The position numbers were made by a program, and so were the translations under genes. The notes below the pieces were generated by a model. That model had not been told where the DNA came from, made no database searches, and saw nothing but the letters and a program-made list of their open reading frames with translations. Positions 46,901 through 57,156 of a stretch of DNA of 64,000 bases are shown in pieces. Origin of the DNA: Spisula solida (taxonomy: Eukaryota > Mollusca > Bivalvia > Venerida > Mactridae); NCBI GenBank assembly GCA_947247005.1, contig OX365959.1:36042148-36106147 (forward strand), given 5' to 3'. Every line of letters begins with the position of its first letter. Positions within the stretch are counted from its first letter, which is position 1.

Positions 46901-48779
46901 TGATTGGAAACATCGGAAACATGAATAATTAATTTTAAATTTATCATTCGATACCGATACTTCATTTGATAGGCGACCTAATTACTCTGCAAAGTTAACA
47001 CGCATTAAGTTCGGTTTCATTTTATGGACAGTATCCCCGAACTGTAGACATGCTTGCTCTCATGTGGTTTCCTGTACGCACCGAGTTGGTTTGACTAACG
47101 CATTAGGTTCGGTTTCATTTTATGGACAGTATCCCCGAACTGTAGACATGCTTGCTCTCATGTGGTTTCCTGTACGCACCGAGTTGGTTTGACTAACGCA
47201 TTAGGTTCGGTTTCATTTTATGGACCGTATCCCCGAACTGTAGACATGCTTGCTCCCATGTGGTATCCTGTACACACCGAGTTGGTTTGACTAACGCATA
47301 AGGTTCGGTTTCATTTTATGGACCGTATCCCCGAACTGTAGACATGCTTGCTCCCATGTGGTATCCTGTACACACCGAGTTGGTTTGACTAACCCAAACT
47401 GGAGCGGTCCAGTCTTCATTTAGGAAAAATAAGAAAGTCGGTAGATAGTACTAGATACCTTGTATAACAAGTAATTAAGAATTGCAAGCAATACAGAAGT
47501 CCCCTACCGGTTTTAAGCCATTTCCAATGTTTCTGTTGCCATAGCAAACACAATTTTGGTCGGAATCTAAATATTTTTGGACGTGCATTACCCCCTTATT
47601 GCCCCCTATCCACATACCAAGTTTCATAAACCTAGCTTGGAAACTGTTTGAGTAATGTCAGGATCCAGATTGTTTGACGGACGGACGGACGTTCCAACAT
47701 TTGGGGTTTACGGGGCTTTTCCTTTGATCTTTATGTGGATTTTTTTCTTGAGTTAACTAAAATTATGGACGGAATGAACCTCATAAACCATTGGATGTTG
47801 GCCCGGACGGACGGACGGATGGACGGCAAACCTATAGTCCCCTCCGGTCAAAAACCGGTAGGGGACTAAAAATAAATAAGTAATTACTGTATTAAAGCTC
47901 CTTTTAATTAAAGCTCCTATTAAATACTCCTAAAGGCTAGGGTTCAATGTAAAAATTAAATACATGTATAGTCTAGTCAGGGTAAGAATAAAATGTCGCA
48001 GCTGTTGAGTCCATTTATTACGGAATAAAACAATTCGTAAGTCGTATTCAGACAGCTATACTTTTAAGGCTAAACTAAATACTATATTCGCTCTATTAAC
48101 TGTTACACACTGGTTATAATATGTTGTGTACACATAAACGACAACGCCACTGTCACAATATCCTAACTGGACTGTATAATATGTCATTCCAATAATTTCT
48201 TAAGGACATAAACAAACAATAAAGGGAGATGACTATTTTTTTAAAGAGACATAGTGAACCAGCTTCGGAAGAAAGTAATATATACCTCATACATATATTC
48301 ATGACGTAATGTATAGCCCCGCCCACAATATACTGAGTAATAATGTAATATATTACCTCCTATTGACATTGATGACGTGTGTATAGCCCCCGCCCTCAAT
48401 CTACTATGGAATAATGTAATATTACCTCCTTTTGACATTGATGACGTGTGTATAGCCCCCGCCCTCAATCTACTATGGAATAATGTAATATATTACCTCC
48501 TATTGACATTGATGACGTGTGTATTGCTCCCGCCCATGCTGTCAGTGATACACTTTCCTCGTATCGATCAAGTAGCGAAGAATGAATAATTCCTACTGCA
48601 TACATGAGACTACCAATCAGACAGAACGTCCCGAAACTTGAAAATAGAACCACCCATGCCCAACCGGTATCAAGGTCACTAAAATCTTCCGGTGGCTCCT
48701 CCTCTTTTGTGTGACTTGCGTTCTTTTCCGGTGGTTTCAATGCTTTCGCTTCATCGTTGATTTCTTTTTCGCCTTTCAT
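40980..48779 (-). CDS. Monocarboxylate-transporter-like MFS carrier (SLC16 family), 461 aa
   Basis: Complete minus-strand gene with coding exons 48779-48497, 45811-45668, 44139-43345, 42593-42543 and 41092-40980. Every junction is a GT-AG boundary, all four introns are phase 1, and the exons sum to 462 codons including TAA. SLC16 proteins carry monocarboxylates and related solutes across the plasma membrane through 12 helices. Seen here: cytosolic N-tail with DTGWAW (residues 37-42) at TM1, the TM5 signature FYFRKRRDLALGIANAGVGAG-like stretch near residues 159-179, a charged TM6-7 loop (KQRQFECKIRYEKDG), and TM12 in the last exon (GACILLAAISSGV). Compared with human MCT1, the TM8 arginine (R313) is kept in VVGRVLTG, but D309 is Ser, and TM1 K38 appears to be Ile. 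That argues against classical proton-lactate cotransport and for an orphan-type SLC16. An upstream acceptor at 48803 suggests a 5' non-coding exon. Its substrate cannot be named. Confidence 0.9.
41421..41592. mobile_element. TIR element family M8, copy 2, in transporter intron 4
   Basis: ACAGTTCAACCTATGTAGAT and the complement of AGTACAACCTATCCAGAGCA are inverted ends. The interior AACACCCTGTGGG and GTTGTTGCTCTACAG blocks match the 31.7-kb copy. Confidence 0.6.
42311..42456. mobile_element. Palindromic MITE in transporter intron 4
   Basis: GGAATATTACTGCAGTGGTG pairs with the complement of CACACGGCAGTGATATTCC. The inner arms contain GCCGTATTACCTC and GAGGTAATACGGC around a 40-base loop. About 146 bp. 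Confidence 0.65.
42854..43044. mobile_element. MITE family M10, copy 1, in transporter intron 3
   Basis: AGCCTAGGTCCCACTGAG and the complement AGCCTATGTCCCACCGAG at the right form inverted ends of 191 bp, with TTA or TA possibly duplicated outside. A second copy lies at 52775-52999. Confidence 0.7.
45384..45618. mobile_element. TIR family M5 in transporter intron 2, with three ends
   Basis: CAGGTCAGTCACTTGTACAC begins the element. Two inverted right ends follow, AAGTGACTGACCTG ending at 45569 and again ending at 45618. Three ends suggest a tandem or nested duplication of the right terminus. Related ends occur at 5775 and 6542. Confidence 0.6.
47001..47392 (+). repeat. 98-bp tandem repeat, four copies, in transporter intron 1
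   Basis: Copies start at 47001, 47099, 47197 and 47295 with an exact 98-bp period. They contain GGTTTCATTTTATGGAC, CCCGAACTGTAGACATGCTT and CACCGAGTTGGTTTGACTAA. Copies 3 and 4 share variants, pointing to stepwise duplication. Confidence 0.92.
47498..47867. mobile_element. TIR element with GGAC repeats, in transporter intron 1
   Basis: AGTCCCCTACCGGTTTT at the left and its complement AAAACCGGTAGGGGACT at the right end are perfect over 17 bases. An additional inverted TCCCCTCCGGTC lies just inside the right end. The interior has two CGGACGGACGGAC tracts. 370 bp, non-coding. Confidence 0.75.
48283..48537 (-). repeat. Tandem duplication of an exon-intron junction (about 67-bp unit)
   Basis: Units of about 67 bp contain the end of transporter coding exon 1 (GAIHTSSMSIGG on the minus strand) and its GT donor. 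The real exon end is the uppermost copy. Two close and one diverged duplicates lie downstream in the intron (near 48420, 48353 and 48283). Each keeps an AGGAGGTAAT-like donor. Reading past the first donor soon meets a stop, so use of a downstream donor would truncate the protein. Confidence 0.8.
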
Positions 48780-48802
48780 AGCGTCAAAATGATCATACCA
48801 AC

Positions 48803-49113
48803 CTACAATAATTAAGATCTAAGTAGAAAAGATGACACAATAATACAATGTAATTATAACCACTCAAGAGTAACTGTCTCCTTTCCTGTCAATAAGCATT
48901 CGGAATTCATTAACTTGTTGTTTACAATATGTATCATTCTAATCACCTCGGTCTTTATGCATTGCAATAGATATTACCGGAGACAAACGGAAATGACCGA
49001 TTGAATATGTATAAGTGGTTAAGACTATTAGCGAATTTAATAATTTCGTTGATATTTCATCTAGCGTAAAATATTGCCAACACAAAGCTTTACGAAAGTC
49101 TTGACATGATTGT
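48803..49113. other. Region upstream of transporter coding exon 1
   Basis: A TTATTGTAG acceptor at its lower edge suggests this is an intron separating a 5' untranslated exon. That exon and the promoter were not identified. Confidence 0.35.
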
Positions 49114-49184
49114 GCCTCCGTAGCTCAATGGTTAGCACGCCTGCCGTCTAATCTGGCGACCGGGTTCAAATACGGGTGGAGGCA
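49114..49184 (+). repeat. tRNA-derived SINE, family S2, copy 1 (head)
   Basis: GCCTCCGTAGCTCAATGGTT opens a tRNA-like sequence whose acceptor stem pairs (GCCTCCG with TGGAGGC), with GGGTTCAAATAC as B-box. D and anticodon arms are mismatched. A diverged minus-strand copy at 53270-53395 shares CGTCTAATCTGGCGAC and continues into the same body (ATATTTCA, GCCTGCC), so this is a SINE, not an isolated tRNA gene. Confidence 0.65.
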
Positions 49185-49733
49185 CTCATTTGCCTGCCAT
49201 ATTTCAAAAAGCTTACTGGCAAATAAAGTCTATGCTCGGCATTTTTATTGCTCGGCTAATATTTTCGTGCACTAAATGTATAAAATTCAGATTGCGCTAA
49301 TTTTTTGATGCGCGAAAATACCCACGTATACATTGTTACAGACTAGTAGTTTCCAGTTTCAAGCGCGACGCGTGGACATTGGAATGTCATATGACTTCGT
49401 GTCCATGTTTCTTTATCTATATATCTTTATCATAAACATATTATTCTTCCATTTCTATGATGATATAAGGTTTTCCACAGTAAATAATATAAACATATTA
49501 TTCTTCAATTATATATTGAATACAGTAATATCAAGTTTCAAGGTTATGTTGTAAAAATATTATTCCGCTTGAGTAAGCTGGCACAAAATCAAGACTACCT
49601 CAAAACTAAGATAAGTTGACACCGTTTCGCTCCACTCATTCTTTCACCTCAATAGTATAGTCCGGAGAATTTGACACGACACTCAACCTTCTATTAGAAT
49701 AATTTAACAGCTGATGCATTCACGGTCAATATA

Positions 49734-50071
49734 TCGCTGGCTTAGAATGAGAAAATCGGAAGTGGTCATGTTGACCAAACTGAAGTCCAAAAAGCTTGTT
49801 TTTCCATAAGTAAAGAGTAGTTTTCAGACAGTTTTTCTAATAACGTCGTAAGTACAAAATCGATAATTCGAGAAAACAAGAACAAACAGTCTGAAAAATA
49901 CTCTTTACTTATGGAAAACAAGCTTTTTTAACTTCAGTTTGGTCAACATGACCAGTTTCGATTTTGATGAAAATAGGCTCATAAGAAGCGCATTGAGATG
50001 CAGATTTAAATATGTATGGGTCTTATAAGGTCGTAAATCGCACTTACGATCTTCTAATTCTAAGCCAGCGA
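49734..50071. mobile_element. Palindromic MITE, family M7, copy 2
   Basis: TCGCTGGCTTAGAATGAGAA and the complement of its right end bound 338 bp. The interior shows inverted GGTCATGTTGACC/GGTCAACATGACC and AAGCTTGTTTTTCCATAAG blocks. This is longer than copy 1 and probably nearer full length. A truncated M6 piece (49668-49720) precedes it. Confidence 0.75.
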
Positions 50072-50769
50072 TTTCACCTCAATTGTAAGACCGACCTCGT
50101 ATGTGGTACGCCTTTCAGTTTTCAAAAATCTTAAGGACGGTCGTATTATTGAGGTTTTACTGTTTTTCGCAAAATAATAAACTTTGTTTAATGAACGTAT
50201 ACATAATATTGACATATAAATATTTTATATCGACTCCATCTATACTCGCATCGGTAAACTTGATAACAATCTTTCTTTTCTATCTCATTTTGAATATTTG
50301 CTTTTAAAATTTTTGCAAAAAATGTTGAAACATACAAGTACATGTATATATTAAATCCGTTGAAACTACATGTATGAAGGTACCTAATCAAACCGGTAAT
50401 ATATTTTTACTTGAGTGTATTTCATACAAAGTGGTTATTCAGTCGGCACAACGATAATATTGAAAGCTTAAAGTAGAGACAAAGCGTTTATTCATATTTG
50501 TAGGGTCATTATTTCCTGTGATCTATGGTTACCAACATAACAACTCCTGATTTTTGCAATCAGAAAATCTTAACCAATCACAGGAAAGCATTTTCCGTCT
50601 TATGCGCTTCGCTTAACCGACAGAAAATAAATTATCTAAAAAATAACTCCATCGATGCCGGAGATCATTTGCCAGGGATAAAACCGAATGACCATGTACT
50701 ACGACTGTCTCAGACTAACGCAAAAAGTGCACAAAATATTGTTTTCTTGGCTGAGTATGATCATTGAAC
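50072..50769. other. No recognised feature
   Basis: AT-rich sequence. The open frame at 50525-50767 has no recognisable domain or splice context. Confidence 0.4.
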
Positions 50770-50909
50770 CACAGGAACTTGCATTCATAATTTGAAAAAA
50801 AAAATGAAAAAAAAAATTTGAAATTTTTTTTTCACTAGGCCTACTGTACTATTAAAATATTATTTTTTTTGTTCATTTTTTTTTCAAATTATAAATGCAA
50901 GTTCCTGTG
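50770..50909. repeat. Hairpin MITE with homopolymer-rich arms
   Basis: CACAGGAACTTGCATTCATA pairs with TATAAATGCAAGTTCCTGTG (one-base bulge), followed inward by AATTTGAAAAAAAAA and TTTTTTTTTCAAATT. About 140 bp. Confidence 0.7.
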
Positions 50910-51163
50910 AATGAACACACGTACGTGTTCCTAGCGTATAGATATACACGGTATTTAAGTTAATAATTATAAATGGTGGCAAAGTCAGAACCGACCCTAC
51001 CGAGATTCTAACCTTTGACCCCCCCTCCCGTACCAAAGCGACTGATTTTACCTATCGACCACTTCAAATGGCATGCCGTGTAATTTTTGTACTTGTTCAG
51101 TCATTCTTGAATCATCAAATACGTTGTACATCAAATTATTTACAAATCGTATATGAACTCTTA

Positions 51164-51246
51164 TCGGTGGGTGGGATTCGAACCGACGACCACAACGGCG
51201 CCTAGCACTGAAGTGACCGCGACCATACCGACTGCGCAACCGAAAC
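51164..51246 (-). repeat. tRNA-like sequence beside the 54-bp array
   Basis: Minus strand GGTTGCGCAGTCGGTATGGT (A-box-like) and GTCGGTTCGAATCCCAC (near-perfect B-box) are spaced as in a tRNA gene. The 5' CGGTT does not pair with the 3' ACCCACCGA as a full acceptor stem. SINE head or pseudogene. It may be one end of the family-T element. Confidence 0.45.
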
Positions 51247-51344
51247 AACGAAAAAAGTTGCTGACATGGCGCTGATATGGTCGTTGTCACTAATAATTGT
51301 CAACATGCATTAATAAGCATTGTGCGTTGTACATTTTTTTATGT

Positions 51345-52320
51345 TTTCTGTGCTCGGCTGGTTCAGTTGGGCATTGTGCGTTGTATGCTTTTTTATGTTT
51401 TCTGTGCTCGGCTGGTTCAGTTGGGCATTGTGCCTTGTATGTTTTTTTATGTTTTCTGTGCTCGGCTAGTTCAGTTGGGCATAGTGCCTTGTATGTTTTT
51501 TTTATGTTTTCTGTGCTCGGCTGGTTCAGTTGGGCATTGTGCCTTGTATGTTTTTTTTATGTTTTCTGTGCTCGGCTAGTTCAGTTGGGCATTGTGCCTT
51601 GTATGTTTTTTTATGTTTTCTGTGCTCGGCTGGTTCAGTTGGGCATTGTGCTTTGTATGCTTTTTTATGTTTTCTGTGCTCGGCTAGTTCAGTCGGGCAT
51701 TGTGCCTTGTATGTTTTTTTATGATTTCTGTGCTCGGCTGGTTCAGTTGGGCATTGTGCCTTGTATGTTTTTTTATGTTTTCTGTGCTCGGCTAGTTCAG
51801 TTGGGCATTGTGCCTTGTATGTTTTTTTATGTTTTCTGTGCTCGGCTAGTTCAGTTGGGCATTGTGCCTTGTATGTTTTTTTATGTTTTCTGTGCTCGGC
51901 TGGTTCAGTTGGGCATTGTGCTTTGTATGCTTTTTTATGTTTTCTGTGCTCGGCTGGTTCAGTCGGGCATTGTGCCTTGTATGTTTTTTTATGTTTTCTG
52001 TGCTCGGCTAGTTCAGTTGGGCATTGCGCCTTGTATGTTTTTTTATGTTTTCTGTGCTCGGCTTATTCAGTTGGGCATTGTGCCTTGTATGTTTAATTTA
52101 TGTTTTCTGTGCTCGGCTAGTTCAGTTGGGCATTGTGCCTTGTATGTTTTTTATGTTTTCTGTGCTCGGCTGGTTCAGTTGGGCATTGTGCCTTGTATGT
52201 TTTTTTATGTTTTCTGTGCTCGGCTGGTTCAGTTGGGCATTGTGCCTTGTATGTTTTTTTATGTTTTCTGTGCTCGGCTGGTTAAGTTGAGTGCTGCCTT
52301 CCCTGTCTGACTTAATATAT
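51345..52320 (+). repeat. Repeat family T, locus 4: about 18 copies of a 54-bp unit
   Basis: Units contain TGTGCTCGGCTGGTTCAGTT, GGGCATTGTGCCTTGTATGT and a T-run. The array ends at GTTGAGTGCTGCCTTCCCTG, the family-T boundary also seen (inverted) at 7.1, 8.2 and 11.75 kb. 54 bp is 18 codons, which explains the 337-codon open frame 51297-52310 and its shadows. Uniform copies with T/C and G/A variants shared in blocks imply recent expansion. Confidence 0.92.
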
Positions 52321-52774
52321 CTTTATGCATGAATAAGCTGTTACCGAACACCCACACCACACATGTGATGTTTGGGTGTTGGATTGGACAGTTTACTAGT
52401 GTAGTATTTTTTGGCGTAACATACATGCATTTAATCTATAACCGTTTCCTCCGCATGTGGGGAGCTTATAAGATATTCATAGCTTGTCAAAGAGCACTTC
52501 AGTACATGTACAACGGTTGGAGATGAATAATTTCCAGGAAATAGGGTTAAATCAACTATTCTATTGATTTTTTTACAATAACGGCGTATTCAACATCGAG
52601 CTCCACATAAAAGCGGACAATAAACATGGCCATAAATATACATATATAATGAATCCATTACTCACAATGTACATCCAGACTAATCAAACGGAGATAGCTG
52701 GGTCATCTCATACCAATAACGGATCACACACACAAATGAAATAAGAACATCGTCACCAGGAATCTGTTAATTAA
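52321..52774. other. No recognised feature
   Basis: AT-rich sequence between family-T locus 4 and an M10 MITE. No exon recognised. Confidence 0.4.
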
Positions 52775-52999
52775 AGCCTAGGCCCAACTAATGAATTCCT
52801 CATCGGCGCTGTTCTCCCGATTTCTTCCAATACCACCGATTCAGCACGATTTCTTCCGATATCATAAACTGTCTAATGACAACCCCGATCGATGCTTCCT
52901 ACTAGACTACGCAGAACCTGCTCCTGATACCATGATAGCTCATTAATTACCATCGGGAGTACAACGCCGAGGCTAAAAATGCTCAGTGTAACCTAGGCT
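52775..52999. mobile_element. MITE family M10, copy 2
   Basis: AGCCTAGGCCCAACTAATGA-type left end and the complement of AGCCTAGGTTACACTGAGCA at the right. The interior CGATTTCTTCC/GGAAGAAATC blocks match the copy in the transporter intron in inverted orientation. Confidence 0.65.
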
Positions 53000-53269
53000 T
53001 ACGAACAGCGCTTTGTAGCGCTATCCACGACTTGTGATTGATGCCTTCTAAGTTTTATTGAACGGGAGGTAACCACAAATTGCCTAACTCAGCGCTTTTC
53101 GTTAGACAATGGCCTCTCACAGTTAATTGTATCGCATTGATTGACGTACGACTTAACACTTTTGTCAATTTTATGGAAACAATCAATCTAGTTTGCTCTA
53201 TTACACGCTACCATATCTCACAATGGCATCCCTAACGACAAGTTCCATTTAAGAAATGCCGTGCATAGC

Positions 53270-53395
53270 ATTCATTCGCCTGTCTGCCTTCTGCTGAAAT
53301 ATGACAGTCAGTATAAAGTGCATCCATCCATATTTGAACTAGTGTCGCCAGATTAGACGACAAACGCCCCAACCATTGAGAAACGGAGGGACAAA
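53270..53395 (-). repeat. tRNA-derived SINE, family S2, copy 2
   Basis: Minus-strand copy of the 49.1-kb SINE: CCTCCGTTTCTCAATGGTT, CGTCTAATCTGGCGAC and TAGTTCAAATATGG. More diverged than copy 1, especially in the region of the anticodon stem. Confidence 0.6.
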
Positions 53396-54055
53396 CAGAC
53401 AATCACAATATTCCAGACTACTTTTACTAAAATATACATTATGCCCATCTGAGCAACTTTCAACAAAGAAGCAAATACTAGTATTTTTGTGTTCACATTA
53501 ACAAAATCATCCGTAATTAGAACTTTTGGATCAAGTTGCAGCTGAGAATATATCTCTAATAAGCACTCTAGCGCACAGACAATCTAAAAGCCAATGCCTA
53601 GCCGTCCACGCAAGAGTCAGACATAGAACGAACCATCCATATCCCCAAAATAAGATATTTCATGCAAGCCTATATACTCACCCCGCAATGAATCACACAT
53701 TGGTGAACTTCGAATTCCGTGCATAAAGGGAGGTAATTATGAATGATAACTACACTTAAGTGAAGTCGCATTACTTCGCAAGATCACGTGCTTCTTTAAC
53801 ACAAACCAACATTGCAAAACATGGTGGACAGTGTCAATCGTCAGAGCTTGCATACACTACTAAAATGAATGAGAACCGGGCTAGGGAAGTCCATCGATCC
53901 AATTATATTTAATTTCGGGGCCATTGAACTTGTGACCGGTCTACAAAAAGCAAATACACCCATGATTGTCGCCCGTATTCCAAATCAAATAGAAATAGAG
54001 TATCACAAGTCTTCTATCGTACCATTTCCCAGTCAATCCCCGATCCAACGTACCA
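53396..54055. other. No recognised feature
   Basis: Open frames at 53526-53726 and 53869-54066 have neither domain resemblance nor splice sites. No repeat ends recognised. Confidence 0.4.
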
Positions 54056-54306
54056 AGAAAATTTGACACGACTCTCGACCTTCTATAAGCATAATTTATC
54101 AGCTGATATGGTGTCTATACATGTATTTATAATCCCGGTTGTATGTTTTCATAAGCGGAAAGTATCACGAAGACGCTCGAGATGTAATACATACACAAAT
54201 CTAAAGGACCGATATTGGACGATTCGCTCGCGGAAACATATATATATTTAACGCAAAAACATTGTAATATATTCATGCATAAAGGCCTGGATCTCGTCAA
54301 ATTCTA
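54056..54306. mobile_element. MITE family M6, copy 2
   Basis: ATTTGACACGACTCTCGACC at the left and ATCTCGTCAAATTCT at the right; the interior matches 6738-6976 almost throughout (AAGACGCTCGAGATGTAAT). Confidence 0.75.
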
Positions 54307-54597
54307 TTGGCTATACAACCATCGTACACTGAACCTAGTTAGTAATTGATATGTTTTGTGCTATACTTATACATCTAAATTAAATATTTAAACATCAAAT
54401 ACCATAGCTTATGTAAATATCACACAAGGTCGTACAAATTGTCCATTCATATAAAAAACACGATTATAACTCTCAGTTATTGATAAAGGGGTCAATATTA
54501 AAAGTGACCGACGATGTTTCAAAGATCAAAGCGATTGTGGCATAATGGATTAGTATACCAATGCGAATATTACCTGCCACTATTAACTTGTCACCCA

Positions 54598-54712
54598 TGA
54601 ATATCCATGTTTATCCGTTGTCCAATCAGAGTTGTTATTTTAACTCATCAAAACATTCTTACTGTACAAAAACGAAAAAACACGGAGCTTTATTAGCGAC
54701 AGGTCAATAGTG
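54598..54712 (+). repeat. Dispersed repeat R1, copy 2
   Basis: Same order and orientation as 20844-20955: CGTTGTCCAATCAGAG, TTTTAACTCATCAAAACATT, ATTAGCGACAGGTCAA. Confidence 0.6.
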
Positions 54713-55029
54713 TTGACTAATACCATTCTTCATTCGCCTGAACAATAGAGACAAGGCGGTCATTGGTCGAGCACCCTGTGTAACTTTGCTAGTTCGACCA
54801 CTTTTAAAATGGTCTAAACTATTACCGATATTATTTAAGACTGAGTGAAACTCGGAACTGCTTCCGGTATAGCCGTAAGGAATATGTGGAATGACGTTTA
54901 AAACACTTCGATGAAATTTTATGGCGTTTTTAAACTACCTAGAGTGGGTCACTGGCAATTAAACTGGTTCTTGTGTTTGGCATGGAACCTAGAATTTTCT
55001 TGTACAACGGATGACCTAGTAACAATGCG

Positions 55030-55345
55030 TATTTTCCCTTGCACCAATACTCATGTACCAAGTTCCCTCATTTAACACACTACAAGTCTACAACGGCATT
55101 GCTCATTATTCCTTTCATTTCGTGTCCATTTCTCATTTCTCGCTATTTCGACATTCCTAATTCATCCCCTCCGTCCCTACCCTCTACTTCCCCACATGAA
55201 CTCTCGTCTGCTCCCTTTATTTCCACATGCATGTTCATCATTTCCCGCCGATTACTCGTTCCTCCTTCGCAACCCACTCATTCCCCGCTCTTAAACCCAT
55301 CGCAGGCTCCATCTCTGCAACTATGTATCCTTCATTTTACTACAA
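55030..55345 (+). other. Pyrimidine-rich, G-poor stretch
   Basis: About 300 bases with very few G residues on this strand and many CCT/TTC words. It holds an open frame of 122 codons (55039-55407) rich in Ser, Pro and Leu. The frame probably reflects composition (few G means few TGA/TAG stops) rather than a gene. Strand-biased mutation or a decayed polypyrimidine repeat could explain it. Confidence 0.4.
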
Positions 55346-55724
55346 ACAACAAGTGCACTTTTAATATTTATATTGTTATTAATTGCAATCGTAAACAGAA
55401 CACGTAACTATGCTTTAATTATTATGATACATCACACTCAGCTCTAAAATGTCAAAATCTACTTGAATGGAGTCCAATATAAACAAACTATAAACTAAAA
55501 TTAAAACAGCAATTGCACGAAGAACTACTTCTTGCTATGCTGTGACATGTTATCAAAATGCATTCATATGTATTACCTATGTACTTTAAGTGTATTTTTA
55601 GGCTATGCATGTTTATGTATTTATCGTTGAGTTTTTTTGGCAATACAAACATGCGCTTTTTTGTTTCCTTTTCATGCCACTATTCATGAAAGTGTAACAG
55701 TCGACTTTATCTTCATTCCAAAAA

Positions 55725-55945
55725 CAGTTTTAGACTAAAACCTAGACTTGAAAAAGACTAACACAGGCTTAAAAGTTGCAAGAAATCCATTTTTAAAATA
55801 GACTAAAACACAGTCGCAATAATTCCTTTTTAGACTAACCTAGGATTGAAAGTCGCAAATTTTCTATTTTAGACTAAAATCCGGGCTTAAAAGTCGCAAC
55901 ATTTCCTTTTTAGACTAAAACCCACCGGGCTTGAAATTTGAATTT
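55725..55945 (+). repeat. Degenerate 55-60-bp tandem repeat, about four copies
   Basis: Units follow TTTTAGACTAAAACC, GGGCTTAAAAGTCGCAA and ATTTCCTTT. Length and sequence drift between copies. An M3 fragment (GGCTATGCATGTTTATGTA) lies just upstream at about 55600. Confidence 0.7.
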
Positions 55946-56084
55946 GCTGCCAATAATATTTTTTCATCTATTTTCTCTTAATCTAGTTTCTACATCAAAG
56001 ATTATAATAGTATTGCCTCATATAATGATAGTATTGTAGTTAACCTACTGTTTACTTCAGCTAACGTTTTACATATCCGAGACA

Positions 56085-56300
56085 CTTTATCCTCGACCTT
56101 CTAATGCATATTTTTACTTTTTTAACAGCAGATATATTGTCTATATTTATAACCTCAGTTGCATGTTTTCATACGCAGGAAGTTTCACGAAGGACGCTCG
56201 ATATGTAATGCAAACACAAATCTAAAGGACGGATATTTCACGATTTCATCGCGTACATTGACATACATATTCAACGCAATAACCTTGTAATATGCAAGGC
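56085..56300. mobile_element. MITE family M6, decayed copy 3
   Basis: Interior blocks ACAGCAGATATATTGTCTAT, GAAGGACGCTCGATATGTAAT and AACCTTGTAATAT match the family, but the terminal AATTTGACA ends are eroded. Confidence 0.6.
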
Positions 56301-56796
56301 TACGCTCAGGTCACTATCTCCGCTCTAACACCGAGTGTAATCTATATATAACTATATTCATAATCACAATAACATTGAGAAAAAGAACAATTAGCGTATA
56401 TGCTTAAGAATAAGCCAACCTTGTGGGATTGTAAACTGCAGGTTTCAAAATTCAGTACTAATTCATGGCGCATTGGTTTTCGTTCTAATAACTTGCTATT
56501 ACTATGTTAACATACATGTAGTTCCAAAGGGTTAAACTGTACATATATCCATTATATTACATGGCCCAGTATAACAGTTATTGTACATGTTTCTATATTA
56601 TATTAACTGACCCAGTTCATGAACATATTCAATAATTTACTGTACTAACTTATTTTAGAATGACTCAGAAGTAAGTTAGTTTAAACATATTTTATAACCC
56701 AAATAATATATGCAATTTCTATCATACAAATATCAACGAAGGCATGGGAGAACAACTGATAGCTTTGCTTGTTTTCTTGCTTGTTTGTTTATTTAT
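56301..56796. other. No recognised feature
   Basis: AT-rich flank of the microsatellite with no exon recognised. Confidence 0.4.
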
Positions 56797-57156
56797 TTGC
56801 GTTGCGTTGCGTTGGCTTTGCGTTGGCTTTGCGTTGCTTTGCGTTGCGTTGCTTTGCGTTGCGTTGCTTTGCTTTGCTTTGCGTTGCGTTGCTTTGCGTT
56901 GCTTTGCGTTGCTTTGCGTTGCGTTGCTTTGCGTTGCGTTGCGTTGCTTTGCTTTGCGTTGCGTTGCTTTGCGTTGCTTTGCGTTGCGTTGCGTTGCGTT
57001 GCTTTGCGTTGCGTTGCGTTGCGTTGCTTTGCGTTGCTTTGCGTTGCGTTGCGTTGCGTTGCGTTGCTTTGCTTTGCTTTGCTTAGCGTTGCGTTGCGTT
57101 GCGTTGCGTTGCGTTGCGTTGCGTTGCGTTGCGTTGCGCTTTGCTTTGCTTTGCTG
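56797..57156 (+). repeat. Pentanucleotide microsatellite (GCGTT/GCTTT mix)
   Basis: About 360 bp of TTGCG and TTGCT pentamers interspersed in irregular order. All three plus frames and one minus frame stay open because the pentamer contains no stop in register; none is a gene. Confidence 0.97.

Noticed and set aside
51297..52310. 337-codon frame of 18-residue repeats with Cys and Phe
   Set aside because: It is the 54-bp family-T array read in frame; the same array is open in other frames and no start, signal or splice context exists.
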